Shown here in pieces: positions 1 through 9,365 of a stretch of 50,149 nt of DNA. Within the stretch, counting starts at the first letter, position 1. Every line of letters begins with the position of its first letter. The notes beneath the pieces are model-generated. The model ran no database searches. It worked only from the letters and a program-made list of their open reading frames with translations, and had not been told where the DNA came from. A program made the position numbers and the translations under genes. Source of the stretch: an uncultured Pseudomonadota bacterium (GTDB taxonomy: Bacteria > Pseudomonadota > Gammaproteobacteria > Methylococcales > Methylomonadaceae); contig CAIQWF010000175.1 of assembly GCA_903875455.1 (NCBI GenBank), positions 1 to 50,149 of the forward strand. The letters are read 5' to 3'.

Positions 1-146
1 ACTTTGCGCTAGACCTGAGTTTGATTAAATCCTCGACACATTATGAGGAGCTTTGTAACTTTGGAGTTATAGCTTATTAAAACTGTCCGAACTATTGATC
101 ATCCTAGTCTTAAATAAATATCTTTCCAAACCTTCAGTCTAAAAAT

Positions 147-1610
147 ATGAAATACAGCGACTTGCGTGACTTTATCAAGCAACTGGAAAAACAGGGTGAA
201 TTAAAACGCATTGCGGTTGAAGTTGATCCTTATCTGGAAATGACCGAGATTTGTGACCGTACTTTAAAGCAAGGCGGCCCGGCTTTGTTATTTGAAAATG
301 TCAAAGGTGCCAATATTCCAGTTTTAGCCAATTTATTTGGTACAGCGAAACGGGTAGCAATGGGAATGGGAGCGGATTCGGTCACAGAATTGCGCGGCAT
401 TGGCGAATTATTGGCGTATTTAAAAGAGCCGGAACCGCCGAAAGGGATCAAAGACGCAATGGACAAAATCCCGGTGTTTAAACAAGTGTTAAACATGCCG
501 GTGAAAGTGGTGAAAAATCCGCCCTGTCAGGAATTAGTCCGTAGCGGTGATGAAGTCGATTTAAGTGTGTACCCGATTCAAACTTGCTGGCCTGGCGATG
601 TTGCGCCGCTGATTACCTGGCCATTAGTGATTACCAGAGGCCCTAATAAAGAGCGGCAAAATTTAGGAATTTACCGGTTGCAGGTGATTGCCAAAAACAA
701 GGTGATTATGCGCTGGCTGGCGCATCGCGGTGGGGCGTTGGATTTTAAAGAGTTTCAGGAAAAAAATCCCGGTAAACCTTATCCGGTCGCGGTGGCGATT
801 GGCGCGGATCCGGCCACCATTTTAGGTGCGGTCACGCCGGTGCCGGATTCTTTATCTGAATATGCGTTTGCCGGTTTATTGCGTGGTAGCAAAACTGAAG
901 TAGCGGATTGTTTGCTCAGTGATTTGCAAGTTCCCGCCAGCGCGGAGATTGTATTTGAAGGCTTTATTTATCCTAATGAGTTCGCGCCGGAAGGACCTTT
1001 TGGTGATCACACCGGTTACTATAATGAAGTAGGCGAATTTCCGGTTTTTACCATCGAGAAAATTACCCAACGTCAAGCTCCGATTTATCACAGCACTTAC
1101 ACCGGACGCCCACCCGATGAGCCTGCGATTTTAGGCGTGGCCTTGAATGAAGTATTCGTGCCGATTTTGCAGAAACAGTTCCCTGAAATTATCGATTTTT
1201 ATTTGCCACCCGAAGGTTGTTCTTACCGAATGGCTGTGATTTCGATGAAAAAACAATATGCCGGACATGCAAAACGGGTGATGCTGGGAACCTGGTCATT
1301 TTTGCGGCAGTTTATGTACACCAAGTTTGTGATTGTGGTGGACGAGGATGTGGATGTGCGCAACTGGCAGGATGTGATTTGGGCGATTACCACGCGCATG
1401 GATCCAGCGCGGGATTTAACCATTCTGGAAAACACGCCAATTGATTACCTGGATTTTGCTTCGCCGGTTTCCGGTTTAGGTTCTAAAGTCGGTTTTGATG
1501 CCACCAATAAATGGCCTGGGGAAACGACTCGTGAATGGGGAAGAACCATTAAAATGTCGGATGAAGTAGTGAAAAAAGTTGACGCTATTTGGAAAAGCTT
1601 GGGAATTTGA
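147..1610 (+). CDS. ubiD: UbiD, 4-hydroxy-3-polyprenylbenzoate decarboxylase
   Basis: This 487-residue protein matches full-length UbiD, the prenylated-FMN-dependent decarboxylase that removes the carboxyl group from the polyprenyl-hydroxybenzoate intermediate of ubiquinone synthesis. The start [10 protein letters not shown], the NLGIYR segment near residue 172 and the [10 protein letters not shown] segment near residue 280 are typical of the bacterial family. It needs prenyl-FMN made by UbiX, which is not in this window. It is read in the same direction as the dcw cluster, but about 115 bases and a separate promoter lie between them, so it is probably transcribed independently. I see no convincing promoter in the 146 bases in front of it. 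The length is close to that of the E. coli protein and nothing looks broken. Confidence 0.95.
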   Translation: MKYSDLRDFIKQLEKQGELKRIAVEVDPYLEMTEICDRTLKQGGPALLFENVKGANIPVLANLFGTAKRVAMGMGADSVTELRGIGELLAYLKEPEPPKGIKDAMDKIPVFKQVLNMPVKVVKNPPCQELVRSGDEVDLSVYPIQTCWPGDVAPLITWPLVITRGPNKERQNLGIYRLQVIAKNKVIMRWLAHRGGALDFKEFQEKNPGKPYPVAVAIGADPATILGAVTPVPDSLSEYAFAGLLRGSKTEVADCLLSDLQVPASAEIVFEGFIYPNEFAPEGPFGDHTGYYNEVGEFPVFTIEKITQRQAPIYHSTYTGRPPDEPAILGVALNEVFVPILQKQFPEIIDFYLPPEGCSYRMAVISMKKQYAGHAKRVMLGTWSFLRQFMYTKFVIVVDEDVDVRNWQDVIWAITTRMDPARDLTILENTPIDYLDFASPVSGLGSKVGFDATNKWPGETTREWGRTIKMSDEVVKKVDAIWKSLGI

Positions 1611-1662
1611 TTGCCAACGTGATGTTTAAGCTAAAAAACCAGATAAAGTTCGCTAGTCGTTC

Positions 1663-1690
1663 TTGACTATAAAGAGTTTATTGTTATAGT
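1663..1690 (+). promoter_or_regulatory. Likely sigma-70 promoter of the dcw operon
   Basis: A TTGACT box (1663-1668) and a TATAGT box (1685-1690) are separated by 16 bases, each matching consensus at five of six positions. It lies 37 bases before the ATG of rsmH and is the only strong promoter seen at the head of the cluster. It also argues against the upstream GTG at 1689 as the rsmH start, since that codon would lie inside the -10 box. Confidence 0.6.
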
Positions 1691-1727
1691 GAAACATTTT
1701 GCTTGCATAGTGTCGTTATTGAAAGTT

Positions 1728-2654
1728 ATGGAACATTTGCCAGTGATGTATGCAGAATCCCTGCAAGCATTAGAAATTAAAGCCAGCGGAATTTATCTGG
1801 ATTGCACTTTCGGGCGCGGCGGCCACAGTCGCGGCATTCTGGAGCAACTCGGTTCTGCTGGACGATTACTGGCTTTCGATCGTGATGCTGACGCTATCAA
1901 TTCTGAAGTTGCTACAGCTTTACGTTTGGATTCGCGTTTTGAATTACAACATAGTCCTTTTTCACAATTGGAATCAGCGGTTAAAGGACGTGGCTGGGAA
2001 GGCTTGGTAGACGGCATTTTGATGGATTTGGGAGTTTCTTCTCCGCAGTTGGATAACCCTGAACGTGGATTCAGTTTTTTGCGCGACGGCCCTTTAGATA
2101 TGCGCATGGACGGACAAAATGGCGTAACTGCGGCGCAATGGCTGGCACAAGTTGATGAACGTGAATTGATGTTAGTATTGTTTGATTACGGTGAAGAGCG
2201 GTTTGCCAGGCGGATTGCCAAGGCAATTGTTACGACTCGCGTGGAAACACCAATTACTTCGACATTGCAACTGGCTAGATTAATCGAAGCAGCAGTGCCG
2301 GTGCGGGAAAAACATAAGCATCCTGCCACCCGCAGTTTTCAAGCTATCAGAATCGCCGTGAATCAGGAGTTGGAGGAAATAAAATCAGCCTTGGAACAGG
2401 CGCTCACAGTTTTAAAGCCCGGTGGACGGTTAGTGGTTATTTCTTTTCATTCTTTAGAGGATAGAATTGTAAAACGCTTTATTCGCGATGAATCAGGATA
2501 CAAATATGATCCCGGCAAATTACCGATTAAAGAAGCAGATATAGAGCAAGGAACGCTAAAAAGAGTAGGGAAAGCGATTTATGCGACAAAACAGGAAATT
2601 GAATTAAATCCCCGCGCCCGTAGTGCCGTTATGCGTATAGCTGAAAAAATTTAG
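1728..2654 (+). CDS. rsmH: RsmH, 16S rRNA (cytosine-1402 N4)-methyltransferase
   Basis: A 308-residue S-adenosylmethionine-dependent methyltransferase (MraW) that methylates C1402 in the 16S rRNA decoding centre. The start MEHLPVMYAESL is characteristic of the family and fixes the ATG at 1728. The SAM-binding motif DCTFGRGGHS lies at residues 25-34, LMDLGVSSPQLD near residue 102, and VISFHSLEDR toward the C-terminus. It is usually the second gene of dcw clusters, after mraZ. Here no mraZ precedes it, so it is the first gene of the operon. ftsL follows after 9 bases. Confidence 0.96.
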   Translation: MEHLPVMYAESLQALEIKASGIYLDCTFGRGGHSRGILEQLGSAGRLLAFDRDADAINSEVATALRLDSRFELQHSPFSQLESAVKGRGWEGLVDGILMDLGVSSPQLDNPERGFSFLRDGPLDMRMDGQNGVTAAQWLAQVDERELMLVLFDYGEERFARRIAKAIVTTRVETPITSTLQLARLIEAAVPVREKHKHPATRSFQAIRIAVNQELEEIKSALEQALTVLKPGGRLVVISFHSLEDRIVKRFIRDESGYKYDPGKLPIKEADIEQGTLKRVGKAIYATKQEIELNPRARSAVMRIAEKI

Positions 2655-2663
2655 GATGTTATT

Positions 2664-2927
2664 GTGCGATTCCTGTTATGGTCAGTATTGGTTAGTTTAT
2701 TGCTAGGTTCGGCTTTGGCCGTTATTTATAGTAAATATCGCACCAGATTATTGTTTATAGAAATTCAAAAACAGGAACGTGAGTTAGATAAAGAAGCGGT
2801 AAAATGGGGACAGTTACAGCTGGAAATTACCACACTCACCGCAGAAAACAGAGTAGAAATTGAAGCCCATGATAAACTGAAAATGGTTTTACCTAATCGG
2901 GCGGCAATTATTTACATAAAGCCATAA
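2664..2927 (+). CDS. ftsL: FtsL, cell division protein
   Basis: A small bitopic membrane protein of 87 residues: short cytoplasmic N-terminus, one membrane helix at about residues 3-22, then a periplasmic heptad-rich coiled coil. In the divisome it forms the FtsQLB complex and activates FtsWI. Sequence similarity is low in this family, so the call rests on size, topology and position between rsmH and ftsI. It starts with GTG, preceded by an AGGATG-like ribosome site. Confidence 0.9.
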   Translation: MRFLLWSVLVSLLLGSALAVIYSKYRTRLLFIEIQKQERELDKEAVKWGQLQLEITTLTAENRVEIEAHDKLKMVLPNRAAIIYIKP

Positions 2928-2968
2928 CTCAAAATAATCTTTTCATAGATTCACTCTCTTTGCCATTC

Positions 2969-4723
2969 ATGTCCGCCATTTTAAATACCGTTACAAATCA
3001 ATATAAAGCGCTGATTGTGTTTGCTACACGACGAGTGCTGCTGCTGGCATTTATTATGTGCAGCATGATTTTATTGATGTGGCGTGCTGTTGATTTGCAG
3101 GTTGTGAATAGGCAGTTTTTGCAAACCCAAGGCGCAAAACGACATATCAGCATCGTACCGGTTTCAACTTATCGCGGCAAAATTTTAGATCGCGATGGGG
3201 AAATCATGGCGATTAGTTCGCCAGTGCAATCCGTTTGGGTTAATTCGCAGGAGCTTGATGCCAATCAAAAAACAGAAATCAAAGAATTAATTGCGTTACT
3301 GGAGTTGCCAAAAGATAAAGCGAGAGTTCTGCTTTTTCCTGACCCCAAACAGCGTTTTGTTTATTTAAAGCGCCGTATTCCTCCTGAATTGGCGGAAAAA
3401 GTAAAGCTGTTAAAAATTAGCGGCATTTATTTTGAGCGTGAATTTAAGCGTTTTTATCCGGCTGGACCTATGGCGGCTCATATTGTCGGCTTTACTAATA
3501 GCGAAGATGTAGGACAAGAAGGGATGGAGCGGGCTTTTGAAAAAAGCCTGGCAGGCACAGACGGCAGTAAACAGGTGATTAGGGATGGAAAGCGGCAAAT
3601 TATTGAGGACGTAGAGAATATTAAAGAGCCGGTTCCTGGAAAAGACCTGGTTTTGAGTATAGACCGGCGGATTCAATATTTGGCATATCGGGAATTGCAG
3701 TCGGCTTTTTTGGCACATAAGGCAAAATCGGCTTCGATGGTAGTGCTTAATGCGAAAACCGGTGAAATTTTGGCCGCAGTGACTCAGCCGGCGTTTAATC
3801 CAAATAGCCGGGAGAATTTAAAAGAAAGTTTATACCGCAATCGGGCAATTACCGATGTTTATGAACCTGGCTCTTCAGTTAAGCCGTTTGTGGTGGCGGC
3901 GGCTTTGGACAAAGGCTATATTTCTGAAAGTGCCAAGTTTATCAGCAATGGCCCAATTCAGGTTGGCAAGTATCAGGTAAGGGATGGTCATCACTATGGC
4001 GTTTTGGATTTGGCGGGAGTGTTGAAAAAATCCAGTAATATTGGTGCGGCACAAATCGCTTTAAAAATGCCAGGGCATTATTTTTGGAACATTTATAACG
4101 GTTTAGGCTTTGGAGTTTCGCCCGCTGTCAGTTTTCCAAGTGAAGCATCGGGGTCGTTGCTAAGCACTGAAAAAGTGCATGGTTTTTCTCAGGCAGCGTT
4201 GTCATTTGGTTACGGTCTGTCGGTGTCAACGTTACAACTGGCCAGAGCTTATACCGCAATAGCAGACGACGGTGTTCTGCATTCTGTGAGTTTGTTGAAG
4301 CGCGACCGCGACCCTGATGCCAAACGAATATTTAAAGGAATCACCGCCAGAAAAGTGCGCAATATGATGGAACAGGTCATAGAGCCGGGCGGAACTGCTT
4401 ATGAAGCCCGTGTCGATGGCTATCGCGTAGCAGGCAAAACCGGGACAGTCAGAAAGGCCGTGCATGGTGGTTATTCGGATAAAAAATACTTCGCCGTATT
4501 TGCCGGCATGGCTCCGGCCACCAATCCGCGTTTTGTGATTGTGGTAATGGTTGACGAACCCAGTGAAGAACAATATTACGGCGGCCTCGTTTCAGCGCCG
4601 ATTTTTTCCAGAGTGATGACTGGCGCATTACGGATTTATGGAGTTGAATCTGATGGTGAAAATGCCGTGCCGACTTTATTAACGAACAAGAAAAAGGATG
4701 TAACCGCAGATGAAGTTGAATGA
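2969..4723 (+). CDS. ftsI: FtsI (PBP3), septal peptidoglycan transpeptidase
   Basis: A class B penicillin-binding protein of 584 residues that cross-links septal peptidoglycan with FtsW. It has one N-terminal membrane helix (about residues 22-38), a pedestal domain beginning near YRGKILDRDG at 68-77, and a transpeptidase domain. All three active-site motifs are visible: SxxK as SSVK at 302-305 (nucleophile S302), SSN at 355-357, and KTG at 490-492. I prefer the ATG at 2969 to the TTG nine bases earlier. The 3' end overlaps murE by 14 bases, which suggests translational coupling. Confidence 0.96.
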   Translation: MSAILNTVTNQYKALIVFATRRVLLLAFIMCSMILLMWRAVDLQVVNRQFLQTQGAKRHISIVPVSTYRGKILDRDGEIMAISSPVQSVWVNSQELDANQKTEIKELIALLELPKDKARVLLFPDPKQRFVYLKRRIPPELAEKVKLLKISGIYFEREFKRFYPAGPMAAHIVGFTNSEDVGQEGMERAFEKSLAGTDGSKQVIRDGKRQIIEDVENIKEPVPGKDLVLSIDRRIQYLAYRELQSAFLAHKAKSASMVVLNAKTGEILAAVTQPAFNPNSRENLKESLYRNRAITDVYEPGSSVKPFVVAAALDKGYISESAKFISNGPIQVGKYQVRDGHHYGVLDLAGVLKKSSNIGAAQIALKMPGHYFWNIYNGLGFGVSPAVSFPSEASGSLLSTEKVHGFSQAALSFGYGLSVSTLQLARAYTAIADDGVLHSVSLLKRDRDPDAKRIFKGITARKVRNMMEQVIEPGGTAYEARVDGYRVAGKTGTVRKAVHGGYSDKKYFAVFAGMAPATNPRFVIVVMVDEPSEEQYYGGLVSAPIFSRVMTGALRIYGVESDGENAVPTLLTNKKKDVTADEVE

Positions 4724-6170
4724 GTTGCTGGCAGATTTTGCAAAAGTTGATACGCCGCTTGAAATTGCAGGCATTACGATAGACAGTCGCGAAGTAAAAC
4801 CCGATTATGTGTTTATTGCCTTGACCGATGCAACTGTTAATTATGTGCAGCAGGCGATTGATAAGGGGGCGAGTGCAATTTTGTTTGAGCAGGATTCAAC
4901 CGATTTTCCGAGTTTACAGAATGATGTTTCTTGTGTTCAATGGATTGGCGTTGAAAATTTGACGGATAAATTGGCGGAGATTGTTGCTCGGCATTACAAC
5001 TATCCGGCGCGAAATCTGGACATTATTGGCATTACCGGCACAAACGGCAAAACCAGTTGCAGCCAGTTTCTGGCACAGGTTTTAACTGACTCGATGGTGA
5101 TTGGCACGTTGGGCTGGGGCACATGGGGCAATGTCAAATTCACCGGCTACACCACGCCGAATGCGGTTGTGTTGCAGAGAATTTTAGCTGAAACCGTCGC
5201 GCTGGGAAAAAAAACTGTGGTGATGGAAGTTTCTTCACATGGTGTGCAGGAAAAACGCATTGACCAAACCTTTTTCAAAGGTGCAGTGTTTACCAATTTA
5301 AGCCGCGACCATCTTGATTATCACAATTCGATGGCGGAATATTTCAACGCAAAACTGCAATTATTTAAGCGTCCTGAGTTGCAGTTTGCGGTTGTTAATT
5401 GTGATGATGAATATGGGCAGAAAATTGTCGCAGCCGTTGCGCCATCTGTGGCTTTATGGACTTTTTCCAAGCAAGAACAAATAAATTCAGCGCGTTGTGT
5501 TCAGGCAAAAAATATCAATTGTTCAATTAATGGCCTTCAGTTTGAGGTGTGTTGCGGCAATCAATCAGCCGTGATTAACAGCCGGTTGTATGGCGAATTT
5601 AATGTTGAAAACATGCTGGCGGTGCTAACCACCTTGCTGGCTTTAGGATTTAATTTGGATGAGGCAGCGGAAAAAATATCTGCGCTGCAATCCGTTCCAG
5701 GGCGAATGGAATATTTTGGCGGTAACGGCAAACCGGCGGTATTTGTAGATTTTGCCCACACGCCCGATGCGCTGGAAAAAGTTTTGCAAACCCTAAAACA
5801 TCATCAGCCTAAGTTTTTATCTGTGGTCTTTGGTTGCGGTGGCAATCGCGATGCCGGTAAACGTCGGTTGATGGGAGCAATTGCAGAAAAATTCGCCGAT
5901 AAAATCATTGTCACTGACGACAATCCCCGTTTTGAAGAAGGAGATAACATCATCGCGGATATTTTAAGCGGCTGTAAAAATCAAAATCTTAGTGTGATTA
6001 GGGATAGAGCTTTGGCAATACAAACAGCGATTTCGCAAGCGACAAGCGATGATTGCATTGTTATTGCTGGCAAAGGACATGAGGATTATCAGGAAGTCAA
6101 AGGCATAAAAACACCGTTTAGCGATCAGGCAATCGTCAAACAAGTATTAGAGCAGTGGAAAGAACAATAA
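4710..6170 (+). CDS. murE: MurE, UDP-MurNAc-L-Ala-D-Glu:meso-diaminopimelate ligase
   Basis: A 486-residue cytoplasmic Mur ligase adding the third amino acid of the peptidoglycan stem. The ATP-binding loop ITGTNGKTS is at about residues 108-116 and the catalytic-lysine region follows. The DNPR motif at 404-407 is the known signature of enzymes that use meso-diaminopimelate rather than lysine, which predicts Gram-negative type peptidoglycan. It overlaps ftsI upstream, and its stop codon shares one base with the murF start. Confidence 0.97.
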   Translation: MKLNELLADFAKVDTPLEIAGITIDSREVKPDYVFIALTDATVNYVQQAIDKGASAILFEQDSTDFPSLQNDVSCVQWIGVENLTDKLAEIVARHYNYPARNLDIIGITGTNGKTSCSQFLAQVLTDSMVIGTLGWGTWGNVKFTGYTTPNAVVLQRILAETVALGKKTVVMEVSSHGVQEKRIDQTFFKGAVFTNLSRDHLDYHNSMAEYFNAKLQLFKRPELQFAVVNCDDEYGQKIVAAVAPSVALWTFSKQEQINSARCVQAKNINCSINGLQFEVCCGNQSAVINSRLYGEFNVENMLAVLTTLLALGFNLDEAAEKISALQSVPGRMEYFGGNGKPAVFVDFAHTPDALEKVLQTLKHHQPKFLSVVFGCGGNRDAGKRRLMGAIAEKFADKIIVTDDNPRFEEGDNIIADILSGCKNQNLSVIRDRALAIQTAISQATSDDCIVIAGKGHEDYQEVKGIKTPFSDQAIVKQVLEQWKEQ

Positions 6171-7531
6171 TGGAATTAAATTTAAGCGAAATAGCCCGTA
6201 ATTTATTAGCGCAGTTAATTGGCAGCGATATTGCAATTTCTTCAGTCAGTATTGATACCCGCACTTTACAGGCCGGAGATTTATATATCGCGATTAACGG
6301 CAAAAATTTTGATGGACATGATTTTATTGCCAAAGCTGAGTATGCGGGCGCAAGTGCCCTAATGGTCGATCATCTCGTTGATACTGATTTGCCGCAAATT
6401 ATCGTGGCGGATACCCGAATTGGCTTAGCTGAGTTAGCGCGGCTGTGGCGGCAAAAATCGCAAGCGCAAGTTTTGGCTGTAACTGGTAGTAATGGTAAAA
6501 CCACGGTCAAGGAAATGCTGGCGGCGATTTTATCGGTGAATGCACCAGTATTGGCAACCAAAGGTAATCTCAATAATGATATTGGAGTGCCTTTAACGCT
6601 GCTGAAATTAAACGAGCTGCATCGTTACGCTGTAATTGAAATGGGCGCAAATCATCCCGGAGAGATTGGCTTTAGCAGTCGCTATGCTTTGGCAGATGTG
6701 GCAATCATTAACAATGTTGGCTCAGCCCATTTAGAGGGTTTTGGCAATCTGGAGGGTGTGGCACGGGCGAAAGGCGAAATTGTGAGTGGACTCTCAGCAC
6801 AGGGAACAGCGATACTTAACAAGGATGATGCTTTTTATGCGTTATGGCAGGAATTGGCGGAAGATCGCAAGATTATCAGTTTTGGTTTTGCAGGCGATGC
6901 CGATGTGTCTGCAACTGAGATAAACAGCCGGATTGAAAATCATCAATTTGTTACTTCATTTAATCTGATAACGGCAAAACAAAGTATTTCAATTTCTTTA
7001 AAACTTGCAGGGCAGCATAATGTTAAAAATGCCTTGGCAGCAGCTGCCGGGTGTTTGGCTGTAGGAATTGAACTATCACAAATCAAGCAAGGTTTGGAGA
7101 AACTGCAACCTGTTACCGGACGTTTGCAGCCATACATCGGTCGTTTAGGTAACGTTATTATTGATGACAGCTATAACGCGAACCCTTCTTCGTTGAAAGT
7201 TGCTTTGGAGGTGTTAAGTCAATGTACAGGGCAAACATGGATGATTCTGGGAGCGTTTGGCGAATTGGGTGAAGATAGCATTAATATCCATCGCGAAATG
7301 GGTGAGTTAATAAAATCATATAAGGTGAAGCGTTTATTCGCAGTCGGTGAAAATGCCCGTTACAGCGTGGAAAGTTTTGGTGCAGGAGCGGAATTTTTTT
7401 CCAGTCAAGATGAGTTGATTGCGCGGTTGCAGTCAGAACTGACTGGCAGCGAAACCTTGTTAGTCAAAGGTTCAAGATCGCAGCGAATGGAAAATGTTGC
7501 TGCAAGTTTAATAGATAATTTTAGGATATAA
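6170..7531 (+). CDS. murF: MurF, UDP-MurNAc-tripeptide:D-Ala-D-Ala ligase
   Basis: A 453-residue Mur ligase that adds the D-alanyl-D-alanine dipeptide (made by Ddl, encoded further down the operon) to give UDP-MurNAc-pentapeptide. The P-loop VTGSNGKTT begins near residue 104, with EMGANHPGEI about 50 residues later and the C-terminal domain DDSYNANPSS after residue 320. The start is placed at the ATG that overlaps the murE stop (TAATG), rather than a GTG 15 bases upstream inside murE. mraY follows after 3 bases. Confidence 0.97.
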   Translation: MELNLSEIARNLLAQLIGSDIAISSVSIDTRTLQAGDLYIAINGKNFDGHDFIAKAEYAGASALMVDHLVDTDLPQIIVADTRIGLAELARLWRQKSQAQVLAVTGSNGKTTVKEMLAAILSVNAPVLATKGNLNNDIGVPLTLLKLNELHRYAVIEMGANHPGEIGFSSRYALADVAIINNVGSAHLEGFGNLEGVARAKGEIVSGLSAQGTAILNKDDAFYALWQELAEDRKIISFGFAGDADVSATEINSRIENHQFVTSFNLITAKQSISISLKLAGQHNVKNALAAAAGCLAVGIELSQIKQGLEKLQPVTGRLQPYIGRLGNVIIDDSYNANPSSLKVALEVLSQCTGQTWMILGAFGELGEDSINIHREMGELIKSYKVKRLFAVGENARYSVESFGAGAEFFSSQDELIARLQSELTGSETLLVKGSRSQRMENVAASLIDNFRI

Positions 7532-7534
7532 CCG

Positions 7535-8644
7535 ATGTTGCTTTATTTGACCGATTATTTAATGGCATTTGACCCTAGTTTTCGGGTTTTCCAATATCTC
7601 ACTTTCAGAGCTATTTTGGGCGCGTTGACTGCATTAATCATCTCTTTTATGGTCGGTCCCTGGATGATTCAGAAATTAAGACGCGATAAGATTGGTGACG
7701 TTGGACGTGACTATGTTCCTGACGGTCATTTCAGCAAAAAAGGCACGCCAACCATGGGCGGCACCTTAATTCTGGTTGCCATCACCGTGAGTACATTATT
7801 ATGGACAAATTTAAGCAACCGCTATATTTGGGTGATTTTATTGGTCACGCTCGGTTATGGAATCATCGGTTTTATTGATGATTACCGGAAAGTGATGCAA
7901 GGCAATAGTGACGGGATTTCAGCACGCGCCAAGCTGTTTTGGCAGTCACTGATAGCGATGAGTGCGTCCATTTTTCTTTATCAATCGGCGCAATTAGAGG
8001 TGTTGGCACAAGTGCCGCACGCGATTGAGCAAACGCAATACATTATTCCTTTCTTCAAAAATGTGATGATTGATATAGGTTGGGGCTACATCATTATGAC
8101 CTTTTTGGTGATTGTCGGCACCAGCAATGCAGTTAATCTCACGGACGGCCTGGATGGCTTGGCCATTATGCCTACGGTGATGGTTGCAGCGGGGTTAGGA
8201 ATTTTTGCGTATTTGTCGGGACATAGCTCATTTTCGCATTATTTAGCCATTCCGCATTTAGCCAAAAGTGGTGAGTTGATTGTGTTTTGCGCTGCTTTAG
8301 TTGGTGCCGGTTTAGGTTTTTTATGGTTTAACACTTATCCGGCGATGGTGTTTATGGGCGATGTTGGTGCGCTGGCGTTAGGCGGCGCATTGGGTGTGCT
8401 GGCGGTTTTGGTGCGGCAGGAAATTGTGCTGGTGATTATGGGCGGAGTGTTTGTTGCTGAAACCTTGTCGGTGATTATTCAGGTGATTTCGTTTAAAACC
8501 ACCGGCAAGCGCGTATTTAGAATGGCACCGATTCATCATCATTTTGAATTGAAAGGCTGGCCTGAGCCGCGCGTGATTGTCCGGTTCTGGATTATTACCT
8601 TTATTTTGGTGTTGGTGGGTTTGGCGACGTTGAAGTTGAGATAG
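7535..8644 (+). CDS. mraY: MraY, phospho-MurNAc-pentapeptide translocase
   Basis: A 369-residue polytopic inner-membrane enzyme with about ten hydrophobic helices. It transfers phospho-MurNAc-pentapeptide to undecaprenyl phosphate, forming lipid I. Visible active-site elements include the DDYRK loop, NLTDGLDGL, the [11 protein letters not shown] segment and the C-terminal HHHFE motif. Length is close to the E. coli protein (360 residues). In most gammaproteobacteria murD follows directly, but here a Uma2-family gene intervenes 22 bases downstream. Confidence 0.97.
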   Translation: MLLYLTDYLMAFDPSFRVFQYLTFRAILGALTALIISFMVGPWMIQKLRRDKIGDVGRDYVPDGHFSKKGTPTMGGTLILVAITVSTLLWTNLSNRYIWVILLVTLGYGIIGFIDDYRKVMQGNSDGISARAKLFWQSLIAMSASIFLYQSAQLEVLAQVPHAIEQTQYIIPFFKNVMIDIGWGYIIMTFLVIVGTSNAVNLTDGLDGLAIMPTVMVAAGLGIFAYLSGHSSFSHYLAIPHLAKSGELIVFCAALVGAGLGFLWFNTYPAMVFMGDVGALALGGALGVLAVLVRQEIVLVIMGGVFVAETLSVIIQVISFKTTGKRVFRMAPIHHHFELKGWPEPRVIVRFWIITFILVLVGLATLKLR

Positions 8645-8666
8645 TTTTTTCGCTCAGGAAAATATC

Positions 8667-9269
8667 ATGGCAGGCATAACAGAACTTTCGCAATTGGATT
8701 TAAACGGTACTTACAGTTATGCGGATTATTTGCTGTGGAAATTTGAAGACCGGGTCGAGTTAATCAAAGGCAAAATTATGGCGATGACAGCCCCGAATTT
8801 AAAACATCAGCGTTATTCGGGGCGGTTGTCGTTTTTTATTGGCAATTATTTGTATAAGAAATCGTGCGAATTATTTATTGCGCCATTTGATGTGAAATTG
8901 TATGACCACAGAAAAGCGCACTTGCCGGATGATAAAGCCTATAGTGTGGTGCAGCCGGATTTGTGTGTGATTTGCGATAAATCAAAATTGACGGAACGTG
9001 GTTGTGACGGAGCGCCGGATTGGATTATTGAAATTTTATCGCCCAGTAATTCAAAGAAGGAAATGCGCTTTAAGTATGATTTGTATGAAGAAAGCGGTGT
9101 GGGTGAGTATTGGTTGGTTTATCCGTATGAAGAAGCGGTTTATCAGTTTGTGTTGAGTGCGGAAACTGATAAATATGAGTTGAAAGGGATGTATGCCAAT
9201 GATGATATTGCAATTCCTGCGCTTTTTCCTGAATTGAAAATTGATTTGGCGGAAGTTTTTGCTGAGTAG
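8667..9269 (+). CDS. Uma2-family (DUF820) PD-(D/E)xK nuclease-like protein, inside dcw
   Basis: A 200-residue protein of the Uma2/DUF820 family, which has a restriction-endonuclease-like fold but no settled biological role. The expected acidic residues are visible: VQPDLCVI with D98, and DWIIEILSPSN with E122 and a downstream lysine-rich KKEMRFKYDLYE helix. The N-terminal YADYLLWKFEDRVELIKGKI region is typical. It lies 22 bases after mraY and about 96 bases before murD in the same orientation, so it should be co-transcribed with wall synthesis genes. Such proteins are not usual dcw members; insertion by transfer is my inference. Two other, clearly diverged Uma2 genes are in the hydrogenase operon. 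Confidence 0.85.
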   Translation: MAGITELSQLDLNGTYSYADYLLWKFEDRVELIKGKIMAMTAPNLKHQRYSGRLSFFIGNYLYKKSCELFIAPFDVKLYDHRKAHLPDDKAYSVVQPDLCVICDKSKLTERGCDGAPDWIIEILSPSNSKKEMRFKYDLYEESGVGEYWLVYPYEEAVYQFVLSAETDKYELKGMYANDDIAIPALFPELKIDLAEVFAE

Positions 9270-9365
9270 AATCGTTTTTTTGATTGAAAAATCGGTTGTT
9301 AGCGCAAACAGTTAACGCTGATAAAAATAATTTTTAGTAACAAAAATTTTACAATTTACACATTG

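Noticed and set aside
1-146. Promoter for ubiD
   Set aside because: TTGATC is present near 95, but no acceptable -10 box at the right distance.
9270-9365. Mobile-element scar or terminal repeat around the dcw Uma2 gene
   Set aside because: I found no matching repeats on the two sides and no hairpin beyond weak short matches.
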